Assembly: GCA_024138015.1 (NCBI GenBank)
Contig: JAMXBB010000009.1
Location: 11,352,859 to 11,416,858, forward strand
Direction of reading: 5' to 3'
DNA from: Lumnitzera littorea
Taxonomy: Eukaryota; Streptophyta; Magnoliopsida; Myrtales; Combretaceae
Length of the DNA: 64,000 nt
Position 1 is the first letter of the stretch. The number at the start of each line of letters is the position of its first letter. The notes beneath the pieces are model-generated. The model was not told the origin of the DNA. It saw only the letters and a program-made list of their open reading frames with translations, and searched no databases. Of this stretch, positions 36,634-49,527 are shown piece after piece. The translations under genes were made by a program, and so were the position numbers.

Positions 36634-39117
36634 ATAGAGAATTCCCTCATGATAGGAGAGTGATTACATCAATGCGATATTTGTTAGTAAATTAGTTACT
36701 GGTCGCCTTTTCCCTTAATGATCCCATTTTTACACTAGCCCTTAATGTTTCTTTATTAGTTTGTGCCTTTCAATTGAATTTACATGCATTTTTTAGAACT
36801 GAGTTCATGATCTCCAAACACATTCATCTCCTTACATGACCATCATCATAAACCAAAAATTGCAATTCAAACTCCTAAGGAAGAAGTTAGAAAAAAAAAA
36901 AATCCTAAGGAAAAAGAAAAAGAAAAGAGTCTTTATTAATAATTTCTAAAAAATCTATCCCTACTAGTTTTTTAGTCTTTATTGTTATTCAAAGTACACT
37001 TTCTTCTCATTTGTAGTTCATAATATTAGTATTAGGTCTTCACACTTGGTATGTTCCTTCATCGGATAGGCCAGCTTTTGTGTCTTAGATTCAAAGAGCC
37101 TGGCTTAGTGATTGATATTCCTCATCACCACCATTGTGATGAAATATTCCTTAGAAACATAAAAGAGTTAGCATAATCAGATGAGTGTAAATGAAGGTTA
37201 AGTATGTTTAAGGTAGAGTGATTGGTGACCTCTCTAGAAGCAATTAAACCAAAGGGCAAAGTCTTATGGCATTTGACGTCAAAGCAAATAATATCTTGCT
37301 GATGAGTTCCAATCGAATTGTTATAGATAATATAAGAGCAGTTCATTAGTCGAAAGTAAAGGTGTTAAATGCCACATATGGCATGCAAAGTGCCATAGTG
37401 AAGGGGCACCACTTAAGCTTGTAAGAGAGCAACTCCATAGTACTTCCTACCTAATGTGGTTCTAAACCTATATAATGATATTGATAGGAGCATCATTTCT
37501 ATAAGGGGGTAGATTATGATATCCTTTATATAAAGAGTGGTGGAACTATAATAATTGAGGCACTTTTGATGTAGTGGTATAAAGTTCGTTAAAACTCTAA
37601 GGTTAAATATGTTTAGGGAAAGCTTCAATGAGTAACCTCTTTAGAAGCAGCCATACAAGATCGTGTAACGTTTGATACGAAAATAGACAATACTTCAAAG
37701 GTACAAGTCTTAGTCACATGGTTACACTATTGTTTTTTGTAACTACTCATTGAAGCATAATTTCCCTATATATCATGCATTTTTCGTTCTAAAACTCGTG
37801 AATCTAAAAATAATCATAATTTTGTTGTAGAAAGATAAAATGTGAAATATCTTGTAATTTTGCTTTACATAACAATTTCATTGTGAAATAGCAAATTTAC
37901 ACAAATTTCATATTCTACTATACTCCATTAGCATGCTATAATGCAACTCTACTTAAAATCTTGCAAAATGAACGTTTAAATCTTATAGTAAAATATTAAG
38001 GTAATTCTCCTCTAAAATCTGTAGGTATACCTGCTAACATTTTCTTTTCCCGCAGTTATAGTCAATGCCTCGTAAAATTGCTCAAGAATTACACAAAAGT
38101 ATCAAAACACCATTATTGAAATGGATTCAAGGCATTTATAAAATCTCTCGTCCATAATATTACCTTACAAGATAAAAGGCCTATCTTATGTTACCTAATT
38201 TGTTACATAACTAGCATAAATTATGTAACTTTACTTCATTTATTACCTATGTGGTCCCACGAATCATCTAGTTATACTCCAATAATATAGAATTTAATCT
38301 TATTAGTTTTTTTTTTCTCTTATATATATTAACTAGGGGTAAACTGGTATAAGATAATTATAATATAGGGCCTTATTTGTACCCTATTTTATTGGTACAA
38401 ATTCTCAAATCTTTGGAATCGGAATCTATCTTATAGCATCTTCAAACCATCCTTTATCATGTGTCCTATAGAATTTATAAGGTACGAAATACTTTGTGAA
38501 ACTTATAAATTTTTTAAATCCTCATAAATTTTGAAACGACACTTTTTATCCTCCTTATGATTTCAAAATTAGTTTACATAAAGTCATGCAACAAAAGTTT
38601 ACTTTCTCAAATATATAAACTAAGAATTGAGATATTTTATAATCTTCACTATATTAGGAGATAAAGCAAAGAACAATTGTAAAGAAGAGAGATGGATTGA
38701 CTTGAGAAATATAAAATGCTTGGTTTAGGGTTTTATTATAGGTTAGACTTTTTTCTTTATTTCTTAAGGTTAAAAAATTTTCATTGTATTATATATTTTT
38801 TATTAATATTATTTAATTATTATTATTATAGAATGGATATAAGGTATAGCATGCAGTAACTTGGAACCCATACTTTTTATATTTTAGAGAGGTACAAGTT
38901 CTTAGGTGAAAGTAGGTTTCGAAAAATTATTATTCGGAACCAATCCTAGAGTCCTCAATACTTACCCAGTGAAGTAGGGTCTAGGTGAGTATTTTGTATA
39001 ACATGATTATCTGCTTATTTTGAAATTATCAAGCATTATATTTTATAAAAAATGAAAGAATCAAACCTTTTTTTTTTTTTCTAATTGTGAAGTAAATTAT
39101 AGGTAAGTATTATTTAT
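36634..39117. other. non-coding stretch with diverged LTR-like repeats
   Basis: No gene. Two blocks at about 37160-37350 and 37585-37760 resemble each other (ggttaa-tatgtttaggg, gacctctctagaagca / aacctctttagaagca) and, read on the minus strand, resemble short LTRs of small plant retrotransposons; the evidence is weak. The remainder, including the T-rich tracts near 38300 and 38780-38830, is AT-rich. Confidence 0.4.
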
Positions 39118-39480
39118 TGAGAATTTTACTTGTTTACCATTACATGTAATAAATATTATGTATTTATTAATTGTATATAAAATATTACCAATTTACTAGG
39201 TTTATCTTGTATTTCTTAAAAGTAACAGGTATTTGTATCTGTGTTGCGTTTTAAAAATACAATATATATTTAATTATATTAATATCATATTTTTTTAAAT
39301 ATAATATAAGTATATATATCTATATTACATTTAAAAGATACGATATATTTATATACTTAAATATGAGATAGATACTGTAACCAAAATATTAAATTGCATT
39401 TCACAAATACGATATTTTTATTATTTTCAATATCGCATTTTTAAAATGTGATTTAAGATTTGCATCTATGCAATATTTTT
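39118..39480. repeat. dispersed repeat, plus-orientation copy
   Basis: The sequence starting gaattttacttgtttaccat matches the reverse complement of 44880-45116, which starts gaattttacttatttaccat when reversed. Both copies continue with repeated cgcattt / aaatgcga-type palindromic phrases. No coding frame is visible. The family is unknown to me. Confidence 0.7.
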
Positions 39481-41152
39481 TATTTAATTCATATTTATAT
39501 AATTTAAAAATAATAATAAATATATGTTTCACCCTATTATGACAATCACGAGGTTGATGCAATATTTATCCTTGAATAACTATCCTTGAAGAGTCGATTA
39601 ATGGGACTCCCATATAAGACAAAAGAATGGTTGTTGAATGATTTCTTATGCTAAAATGATCGTGTTTTACCAACAATCATCCGTTGGCAGAATATCATAC
39701 GTGAAACATCTTCGGGCGCAAGAGGAAAACGCTGCGAAGGTCCGCATATATAGAAGTGGAAAATGACTCTCCGACTTCGGTTTCCAAATCAACGCCTTAA
39801 GCTTTCGTCACTTTCTAGGAAGCTGGCCATTGAAATTTTGCTTCTAGAAACCTTCTAAAAAATATGGGTCGGGAACACTTTTTTTTCTAAATTCTCAAAG
39901 TGTGGATTTATATTTTAATAAATGTTTAAAATACACACATGCTTTATAATTCAGATTTTTTTATGATTTTGTACGTTTTTTATGGTAACAGTTTAATCTT
40001 TTGTCTCACTCTTTATTTTATATTTAGTAAATCTAAACCACTAAAATAATTATATTTTCAACGATTCATATCTAATAGATATAAAATTAAAAATAATATG
40101 AAATGTTAGACCAATCTCGTAAAATATATATATAGAACCATAAAATTCATTACTAAATCCATGAAGTTTTAGCAGCCATCTAAAAGTTTAAGCAACGGTT
40201 TATTTAAGATTTGTATATATTTTCAAATATTATTAAGAAAAGAAATTCATACTTTAAGAGTTTAGAGTTATTATTTATACATCATATAATTTTTAAAATT
40301 TACTTATAAATATCCCTTAAATAGACCCCATATAAGCCAATGTCAACTAAGTCGTTGCATTCCATGTGCCCAGTCGAGGTAGAGATTCTTTGTGCTTTTT
40401 GTAATGGAAAGACCAAGACATGAATTAGGGTATTAAGATGGAAACCCAACTTAGCAAGAAGACTTTTAAGTCAATGGTTAAGTTGAAATATTAATTTAAT
40501 CCATCATGAATATATTTATAGCGTGTTCACAATAATTAAGTATTTTATTATATATAGCATGCAGAGTTCTGTCGTTGGTTACTAATCTTTGCTACCTGCC
40601 AGAAACTGAAGCTGTGTTTGTTTCATGGAAATTTGTTATAATAAGTTCCATAATTATTAAATATCATTGTAGTAATCTGGAAAGAATATGATTAGTAATG
40701 GTTTTTAGCAAGAATTAGTTGCAAGTAAAGAGCGTAGCAAATGGCCAATGATGTTGATAAATCATCGGGGGAATGTAAAATCAATAAATAAATTGATTAA
40801 ATATTTAACAAATAAATGTGGAGGAAATATGTTGCTATGTTTCAATAGAAAATTTTCTCGATTTCCATTAATATTATAAATGTATATAGTTGCTAATTAC
40901 CATTTATCCATAAAAGCTTCCAACATTTACAATATCCAATGATTATAAATAAAGATTTATTTATATTAATATGTCACAAGGATCGATGAATGATATATAA
41001 ATACGAATAATATTTTAACATATAATAATAAAGAGACATAATTTTTTAAAAAGTATCGATTATATTTTCACATATCAAAATTTTACTAGTACTTATACAT
41101 TACTTATTGATTTATATAGCGTACTAGTATTATTGAAACTTTTCTGAATAAC

Positions 41153-41198
<46 letters not shown>

Positions 41199-41238
41199 AT
41201 ATTTTTCAACAATTGTAATAAACATATATAGTAATTAT
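39481..41238. other. non-coding stretch
   Basis: About 39540-39880 is GC-richer (contains cttcgggcgcaagagg) but has no open frame of note; it could be a decayed gene piece. The rest is AT-rich. The (TA)12 at 41153-41176 runs straight into (GA)11 at 41177-41198. Confidence 0.5.
41153..41198. repeat. compound (TA)12(GA)11 microsatellite
   Basis: Uninterrupted TA array followed immediately by an uninterrupted GA array. Confidence 0.95.
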
Positions 41239-41763
41239 TTAGGTCAATATCACTATTTACACCTTAATTTTATCACTTTTTATAATTTAACACTTAAAAT
41301 TTCAACTTATCTAATTATTCACCTAATTAAATATTCAGTTATCAGTATATACACTTTAGTTAACTATAATTTATACCATTAGTTAAGTTAATATAATTAA
41401 CTAATAAAGTGACCATATATAATATTATGATAATCATGTAAACTCTTGTAAGCAGTCGCCAGTCACCTATTTTAAAACGGTGAGTTTGTTCACCCATTAT
41501 AGAATAGTGAGTCATGAGACTCGTTAATGGCTATAGGTGGCCACACAAGATTATATGGGAGTTATATGGTTTTCTTAAGGTTATAGTTAGTAATCTCATC
41601 AACTTATTGTGTTGAATAAATTATTATTATAAATATAAATTTATTAAGATATAAATAGTGATAATTAAATATTTAATTAAATATATAATTAGATAAATTA
41701 AAATTTTAGATATATAATTATAAAAATTAATAAAATTTAGATATAAAACGTAAGATTAACTTA
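41239..41763. mobile_element. MITE with ~85-bp inverted ends, copy 1 (TTA target duplication)
   Basis: The element proper is 41242-41760 (519 bp). The left end (ggtcaatatcactatttac...) and the reverse complement of the right end (gttaatcttacgttttatat...) match through about 85 bases, including ctttttataatt and taaaatttcaacttatcta. TTA flanks both sides (41239-41241, 41761-41763). The interior has no ORF; it includes a GC-richer block with ggtggccaca. A 3-bp TTA duplication with GG-type ends points to the Harbinger/Tourist group. The second copy is at 49053-49524. Confidence 0.75.
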
Positions 41764-42775
41764 TGATTATTTTTTGCCGTTGATAATACGCAGTTGATAT
41801 TTCCGAAGTGTCTCATGTCACTGTTGGCACGCCCACTTCAGACAGATTTCATTGGCCAACGTCCCTCTCCTCGTAAATATTGTATTATTACTCACGCGCC
41901 ACACATGACCTCATAAAGCGGACGACTATCAAACTATAGGAAAGAAGCGAACGGTGATAAATAAACCTATCATGTGTCATTATCATAGACCTTTAAGTAA
42001 GTTATTACTATTTAAGATAAATGGGGTATGTCAATGTTTTTAGTTCATACCTAGTATATGTCATAGAACATTTTAGATAAGTCAAATAAATGATGAACCT
42101 TTTAGCAATGTCCAACCAATTATACAAGTAATATTCTAATGATATTAGGTATCGCTTATATATGTAGAAGATTATCACTGAATTGGCTCGTTTACAGTGT
42201 TGAACCAATTTTATATTACAATAATAATAATAATAATTGCAAAGACACCTTTGCTATATTGACCATGATATATAAATTTTGTTTTTACATGTATAGTCTT
42301 TTAAATTGATCAAAGCACTTTAAAATGAATAAACAATAGCCCAAACTATTGCTTTGCCAACTTTCATCACCAAAGATTGCTTACGTTTTTTTTTTTTTTA
42401 AATATATAATATTTTTGGGTTACCAAATAGATTTTTATGTTTAATTTTAACATCTCTCTTTATCTCTAAATTCACTTTTGTTATTAACCATGACTCCCCT
42501 CCTTAACTGATAGATTGATGCATAAATTACACTTTACAAACACGTAGTTTCGTTCTTATTCACTCTGTATACTGGTGTTTCGGTTTTGGTACTCTGCATA
42601 CCTATATTTTATCAGTATTACTCCCCGTTAGTCAGACATATCAACATTTTATTGGTTTACAATATTAATTTAATAAAATATATTGCTAGACATATTTAAC
42701 TAAATCACATAATGAAAATAATAATAATAATAAAAAAAAAGTATCAGCAAAAAAATCAGAATATAGTGCTAATGT
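41764..42775. other. non-coding stretch
   Basis: The GC-richer start (41775-41935, contains cacgcgccacac) has no open frame. Otherwise AT-rich with short poly-T and ATA runs. Confidence 0.5.
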
Positions 42776-43893
42776 TAACAAGATTCGACTGCTCCTGGAC
42801 AAACTTCATCATACAACTAGAAGCAATCTTTGAATAAGATTCATATGGAAATTTCATGTGGAAATGTCAAATATTATTGCTAGTAAAAGTAACAATTTTC
42901 GTACAACCTAAATTCCATTCGGATTGTGGAAAGATAAGTGATAGTAATTTATAAGCTAAGTTAGTAAATATCGAAGCAAAACTAATTAGAAAATTTCGAC
43001 AAAGTGGATAAAAAGCCTCGATGATCATATTGACTTCGATTATTATTGGGCTGGGGCATTACGTGTGTGTTTCATTATAATTACTAACGAGTCTTTATAT
43101 TTTCTCGATCCACAGTTTTCATTAGATATTCATTATCTTGTAGTTGTAAATCATTATCACTTCTCGCTCCTAAAATGCTTAATTACACGGTCGACATTAC
43201 ATTACAGCTTTTATATGACTTTTGAAGTTGGGCTGATGTTTCATCACATGTACGATGGCCATAGAGATGAAATTTTGCGTCTCTAACAGCACCAGTGATT
43301 TCATGGAGACCTTTGTTCAGAGGAAATATCTCATAGTGAAACAGAAAAAAAGGTAGTTTAATCTTATCGTGTTATTATTTACTTTTTTGTTGAAAATTTT
43401 AATCATGCGTAACTTTAGATACCATAATTGGATTACTTTTAATCTTGAAAAGCTAATTTTAAGGTTCGATAACCAGATATTATGTCTCCATACAATATGG
43501 TATTTATCATATGTCTGGTGGTATTTGGATATTAACTTTTGAAACTTTGCAATTTCACAACTTTGTAAATGGAATGAAAATTATTAGTTACAAAAATTAA
43601 AATATCATATATAAATTGAATATCACTTTTGAGACATTTTGTATTCATTAGCTACAGAAGAAAACAAACAACTTTTATAGAACTTGGAAGGTGAATATAT
43701 ACAATCAAGAAAAAGTATAAAATTTTTTTTTCATTTTATATTATCTTATTTAATAAATTTTAGAAAATGTATATAATGCATCATGAGACTTATATCTTAT
43801 ATCCCTTGAAGTATAGATTCTATAATAAATATAGAGTATAAAAATTTTCATAACTATTCTTTATAATAAATAAACGAGTTTCTAAAATTTTCT
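42776..43893. repeat. diverged direct duplication, copy 1
   Basis: Collinear with 45366-47475. Shared blocks in order: acttcatcatacaactagaa; gacaaagtggataaaaa with atcatattgact; catgtacgatggccatagag; ggtagtttaatct; gaaaagctaattttaagg; ctccatacaatatg; and gagtttctaaaatt. Copy 1 includes a 73-codon plus-strand ORF (43065-43286) with no recognisable domain; the matching part of copy 2 is not open, so it is probably not a gene. Confidence 0.7.
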
Positions 43894-44879
43894 ATTCTTT
43901 AACTTTTAAAACGAATTTCACCCTTAAAAAAAAAAAAAAAGAAGAATTTATCTGGTGATATGGAAGCCACGCACCATACTTCATAGGCCTATTACCTAAA
44001 GCATTCCAAGGCCAATGAGCGATGGACAACAATCTATGGAGTGTCCCACAACCGTTAGGTAGCAGCTAGTTTCCTCTAACTAGAGTTGTCCAGCCAAGGC
44101 CATTAAGGCTCCTAGCCCGCCGTCCTTTCTGCATTATATTATTTAATTAAATATAGGAATATTCACCTGTCAAAATATTGTTAGGTGTGAATAAAATTTA
44201 AATTTCTAAAGTTTCACTTCAACTCTCCATAAGTTTTGAAAAGGACTTGAAATAGCATTGGTTTGGAGGCTGTAGTAGTGACTTGACCTACGTATATATG
44301 CTTTCAAAAGTTTATGATGGTATAGAAGTTTATAAGTTGTATCACTTAAAAAATCAATAATTTAAGTGGTATATTATTTTCTCTTAAATATAAGGTAAAG
44401 CATTTTAAATAAATTATTATGGAATAGTTAGCAGTTAACATGTATCTCTATAGCTTACAATGATAAGTAGTGATAAAATATAAGTATTTAAATTGTCAAG
44501 AGAGAAAAAACATGTAGAAAATGGAAAAAGTACAAGCACGTAGACTCTACTTATCTAAATAGACCTAAGCTATGTAATTATCGTTTTAGCTAAAAAATAG
44601 TTAGGTCTTTATACGAATTGGTTATGTTATTCAAAAATTAGTTGCTAAGTTATTAACTGAAAGTACAAATGATCTCTTACTATAAATTTTATTCATTCTT
44701 TAGTTTTTTTTGTTGTCTCAACTTCTTAATTTCTTGCAAACCACTTCATGGACCAAAAGACTCAAGAATCCATTTAATTAGGTCAAGCATTATACTGTTT
44801 GGAGGTCCAATTGCACATGTCTACTATTTTTTATTTTAAATTACGAATTAAACAAAAAGTATTACATAAATACAAATCT
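43894..44879. other. non-coding stretch between repeat copies
   Basis: A GC-richer patch at 43960-44130 has no long ORF and no tRNA cloverleaf that I can fold. Otherwise AT-rich. Confidence 0.5.
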
Positions 44880-45116
44880 TAAATTACATTTAAAGAATGC
44901 GACATTAAAAACAACAAAAGTATCGCATTTCATAAATGCGAATTAAAGTTTTGCTTACATTAACTATATTGCATTTAAAAAATACGATATTAATGTAATT
45001 AAATATCTATCGTATCTTAGAGATGCGAGATAAGTATGGTAAATTAATAATATTTTTTATACAATTGATAAATATATAATATTTATTACATATAATGGTA
45101 AATAAGTAAAATTCTA
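44880..45116. repeat. dispersed repeat, inverted copy
   Basis: Inverted relative to 39118-39480. Contains a near-perfect hairpin, TCGCATTT (44923-44930), three bases, AAATGCGA (44934-44941). Confidence 0.7.
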
Positions 45117-45365
45117 TACAATTGCATGTTTAACTTAAGATTTTGTTTCTAATAATCATTTCAAGATTTCAAAATATTGTCGTGGTAGCCTTCGAACTTA
45201 AATTCAAACATTGCATTAACAAGATTCGACTACATCGATTGATAAGGATCGGTCTTTAGATTCAAAAGTTTTTCGAGTGTATGGACATAAGAGAATTGTG
45301 ATTTGCTAATTCTATCTAAATGGAAAAACTTGTAATTGGTATGGTTGGATGTATAATGATCAACA

Positions 45366-47475
45366 ATTAAGCTCTTAAACAAACTTCATCACACAACTAG
45401 AAGCAATTTTTGAGAACACTTACATATGGAGATTCAACACTCCACCAAATTTTGGTTTCACTTAAAATTCTAAAGTTTCATATCGTAGTGATGCGATATC
45501 TCAAATCCCATATAGATTTTCATAAGAAGTGATAGTGATTCATAATATTGATATAATAATTTACACAGGAACTTTTAGACAAACTAGATAATAACTTAGT
45601 GACTTGTTATTGACTATCATTGGAACATAACATTACAAATAGTGCTAAAACCAATTTCCTACTAGAAGGTATATGATTCATGGATGAACCAAAAAGGAAA
45701 CTAATTAGATTATAGTATGTTCAGTTCCATATGGATTTTGGAAGAGCAAAGATAGTAATTTGTAAGTTAAGATAGTGATTATCGAGGCAAAACTAATTAG
45801 AAATTGTGGACAAAGTGGATAAAAAATGCTCATTAATCATATTGACTTGATTAACTAGCTATCATTAGGTAGATCATTACGAGTGTCCTTAAATGCATTA
45901 TTAAGAAGAAAAAAAAAGGAAAACCCAAAGAAAGAAAGAAGAGGAATTTAAAAACATGGTGCAAAGGCTAAAGCGACATGAGTTGTTCACTTGATCCATA
46001 ATTTATAATTAGTATTCATTATCTTATATAAACTCAGATCAACTAAAATTCATTGCCTTACAAAACCTATCATAGGTTACCCCATCAAACTGAAGCGCTA
46101 AATCCTTTCCATTCATTTGACCTAGGTGGTTTGAGATAAGGCTTCAGTTATGCGATTAGAAATGCACAATTTCATCTCTATGGATAGTACATATGGTGAA
46201 GTATCTTCTTACTCCTAAAATCTTTATTTAGACAACTGACGGTCACTCATAGTCTCTACTTTCCACTTCTACTGTCACATAACATATCACAACACAACTT
46301 TTTTATGACTTTTGAAAGAGACATTTTTCATCACATGATCTATGGCCATTCAAATGAAATTGTGCTTCTCTTATAACATAATCGATATCTTGTAGATCTT
46401 TTAATGAAGCTTTCCCTTCAAGGGGATGTCATTGCTATTCATGAAATTTTCAGAGAAGATTTGAATACAAGGATGGTGAAGGCATTGCTAACAATGTAAA
46501 GTACCACTAGCACTATTCACCTCGCCACCAACATTGCAATTGGATTATGATTTTGTATGCTTGCATAGATCCACTATAGTAAACACAAATTAATATTTAT
46601 ATTTGCCAAATATTAGTTATGATTGATGCAAGGAGACTAATTACAAATTTTCTTTTATGGAGAATGATTAATAATTACCCAAATTAAAAACACACAAGAA
46701 TAGCTAATAACAGGATTTAAACCCTTTAAACTAACCATGGCTCACTATTTTATTAGAAAGGGGGAAATATCTCAGAGTAAAATAGGAAAGGATAGTTTAA
46801 TCTCATTTTGTTGTTATTTATTTTTCGTTGAAAATTTTTATTATGCATTACTTTGGACACAATATCTAATTTTAATCCACTTTATATGGTTGAAAATCTC
46901 TTAGTAGTTACTTTTATTTTAAAATAAAATCTAATATGTATCTTTAGACTATTCAGATAAGATAAAATTTTTGAATTGTCATTTCTTGCAAACTTGTTGT
47001 GGTTTGGCCTTGAAAAGCTGATTTTGAGGCTTAATAACCAAATATTACACCTCCATACAATATGACATTTGTCGTGTGTCTCATCACTCATGGAGTTTGG
47101 ATACTAACTTTTGAAACTTTTCAATTTCACAACTTGTAAATAGAATGAAAATTATCATTTATAGAAATTAGAGATTAATTCGTCTCTAATTGTAATATTA
47201 CTCTTGAGACCCTTGTATTCATTAGCTATAGAAGATAATAAATAACTTCTATAGAACTTAGAAAGTAAATACACATGACTTGAAAAAAAGTATAAATTTA
47301 ATTTTCATTTATTAATGCATATTATTTTATTTAATAAATTTTACAATGTATATATAGTGCACTATGGGACCTATATCTTATACACCTTAGAGTATGGGTT
47401 TTAGGAAAGATATTAGGTATGAAGATGCCATACCCATTCTTTACCTTATAGAAATGAGTTTCTGAAATTGTTACG
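45366..47475. repeat. diverged direct duplication, copy 2
   Basis: Partner of 42776-43893 in the same orientation. It is nearly twice as long because of extra sequence, including about 120 bases near 46885-47005 that separates blocks adjacent in copy 1. No gene is recognised inside it. Confidence 0.7.
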
Positions 47476-49052
47476 TGAAATCTATCCTATCAATTTTAAT
47501 ACCTATTGAAACCTATCTGATGAAATAAAGTATAATCTCGTTCACTCCTATAGCTAACCAACTTAGGCTTTTTGAGAATTTAGAGTTAAGAATGTAATTA
47601 ACCTTGCTCTAGATGGATGCAAAGGTTCCATGACTTTGATTCAGATAAACGAATTATGATTAACAAAGTTAGATGGCCATAGGTAAAATCAAAAGACTTA
47701 GATCATGCTTGAGTCAGGTGAACAAAGCCTCAAACCACCTGGGTCAAATGGATGGAAGGGGGTTAGTACTTTGGTTTGATTGAGCAACCAAAGTTAGGTT
47801 TTTTAGGGCAATAAGTTTTAGTTAGTTTGAGTTAATCAACATGTAGGCATTGTAGTGATTTAGGATTTAAGATGGTGGGTAGGTATCATAAAAGATGCTA
47901 ACATAGGTTTGGGTTTCAAAATATCTAAAGATATTGTAGTTAATTTATGTATATTCCAAATCTTTTTAATATTGTATCTTTTCTTTGCTTGAACGAAGTA
48001 ATATTTCATCTTTTTCATTTGAAAATAGTATGAACAAAAATACAAGCCTAATTCTATTCAATGAAAAGAAAATGACATAAATTACTCTCAAATGTGCCGA
48101 TTAAGTGAAATTTTTTTACGGCAAAGAAGAATTTAGATCCATGGGTGTATGCTTGTTCGTTGTGTGGTTGGCGGTGGAGCAAGGAAAAAGGAAAAGGCCT
48201 ATAAACAAGACTAAATTATATAAAGTGGAACTTTTAGACAGATTGCCGAAAGAATTTAGATCTCCAAATTGGTGCTAATAATTCTAGAATATTTGCGTAG
48301 TAATACTCTCCTTTTTTGTCCTTTGTAATGTTGTTGTTTTTGAAAAAGCAATTGCCAATGGTAACATTGCTGCTATTTCTTTGCCTCTTAACCCTTGTGG
48401 AGTTCACACTTATGCGACCGCACGTAATTGAGAGATGATGATAAGACTCCCTTCCGTGTAAAATCTTTATGTTTTATTTATTTATTTATTTTATTTAAGT
48501 TCTTAATTTTTTAAAACTTATACAAAGATACACTTTTACCCATTTTGCAAAATTTTCTATCCATCTTTAGTACGTGTTAACATTTAGTTAATCTACAATA
48601 AAAGTTACAACTGATGGTTACTACTTATCAACCTAAATAGATCATGCTTGCCTCATCTGCTAATAAGGGATCTTAACTACCTCTTAACACCAGCCTAACC
48701 TTACCCTCCCACGCCCGCCACACCCCCCCCTCCTTCCATAACCCCCCACACCCCCTTTTTCTTTGTACCATACACATTAAGCATGGACGAAAAATTTAAT
48801 AGAGCTTATAAAAATCAATGTTTGTAAAAGTTTGAAAACAATGATGACTTAAGGAGAGGAAAAAAAAAACAACATTAAGAACTTAAATTAAAAAATAAGT
48901 AAATATGCATGTATAGATGTATAAATTTTTTTATTTATAAAAACAAGCATAAGAATAAATATCATATAAAGTAATATAACATAAGCTGAATGAACAAGAA
49001 TCCTCTAATCGAGTACTTAAAAAATGAAGAAGCTTGATTATATAATACTATA
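47476..49052. other. non-coding stretch
   Basis: No supported gene. 48690-48770 is C-rich (runs of seven to eight C). A minus ORF at 47860-48045 has no domain. Otherwise AT-rich. Confidence 0.5.
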
Positions 49053-49524
49053 GGGCCAATGTTACAATTTACACTTTAATTTTACTACTTTTTGTAATTA
49101 TATACCTGAAAATTATACACCTAATTAAAGGTTTAGTTGTACCATTCATATCTTAATTAACTTTAATTCATATCGTTAATCTAATCAATATGATCAAATA
49201 ATGAAGTAGTTGCTTATGGCCTTAGGAAAGTCACATAACCTCCCACAAGTGGCCATTGACCACCCATTACAAAATAGTAGGTCATAAAATCTCCTAGTAA
49301 TTGTGGGTGGTCACACATAGCCCTAAAGGCTCGAATGACCCTCCTAAGGTCGTGAGTAGCAACCTCATAGGTTTGTTATACTAAATAGACTGTTGTTATG
49401 AATAAGAGTTAATTGAAATATAAACGATGGTAACTAAATCTTGGTGTATAATTAAATAAGTTGAAATTTTAGATGCATTATTATAAAAAGTGATAAAATT
49501 GATATATAAACCATACCATTATCC
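49053..49524. mobile_element. MITE with ~85-bp inverted ends, copy 2
   Basis: Same family and orientation as 41242-41760. Left end gggccaatgttacaatttac; right end reversed, ggataatggtatggtttat. Inner terminal blocks (actttttgtaatta / actttttataataa; acacctaatta / acaccaagat) match between ends. It is followed by TTA (49525-49527); the left flank reads ATA, so the target duplication is imperfect. Interior is non-coding with the ggtggtcacaca block also seen in copy 1. Confidence 0.75.
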
Positions 49525-49527
49525 TTA

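Noticed and set aside
43065..43286. 73-codon plus-strand ORF as a gene
   Set aside because: It lies in a duplicated non-coding segment, and the matching part of the other copy is not open.
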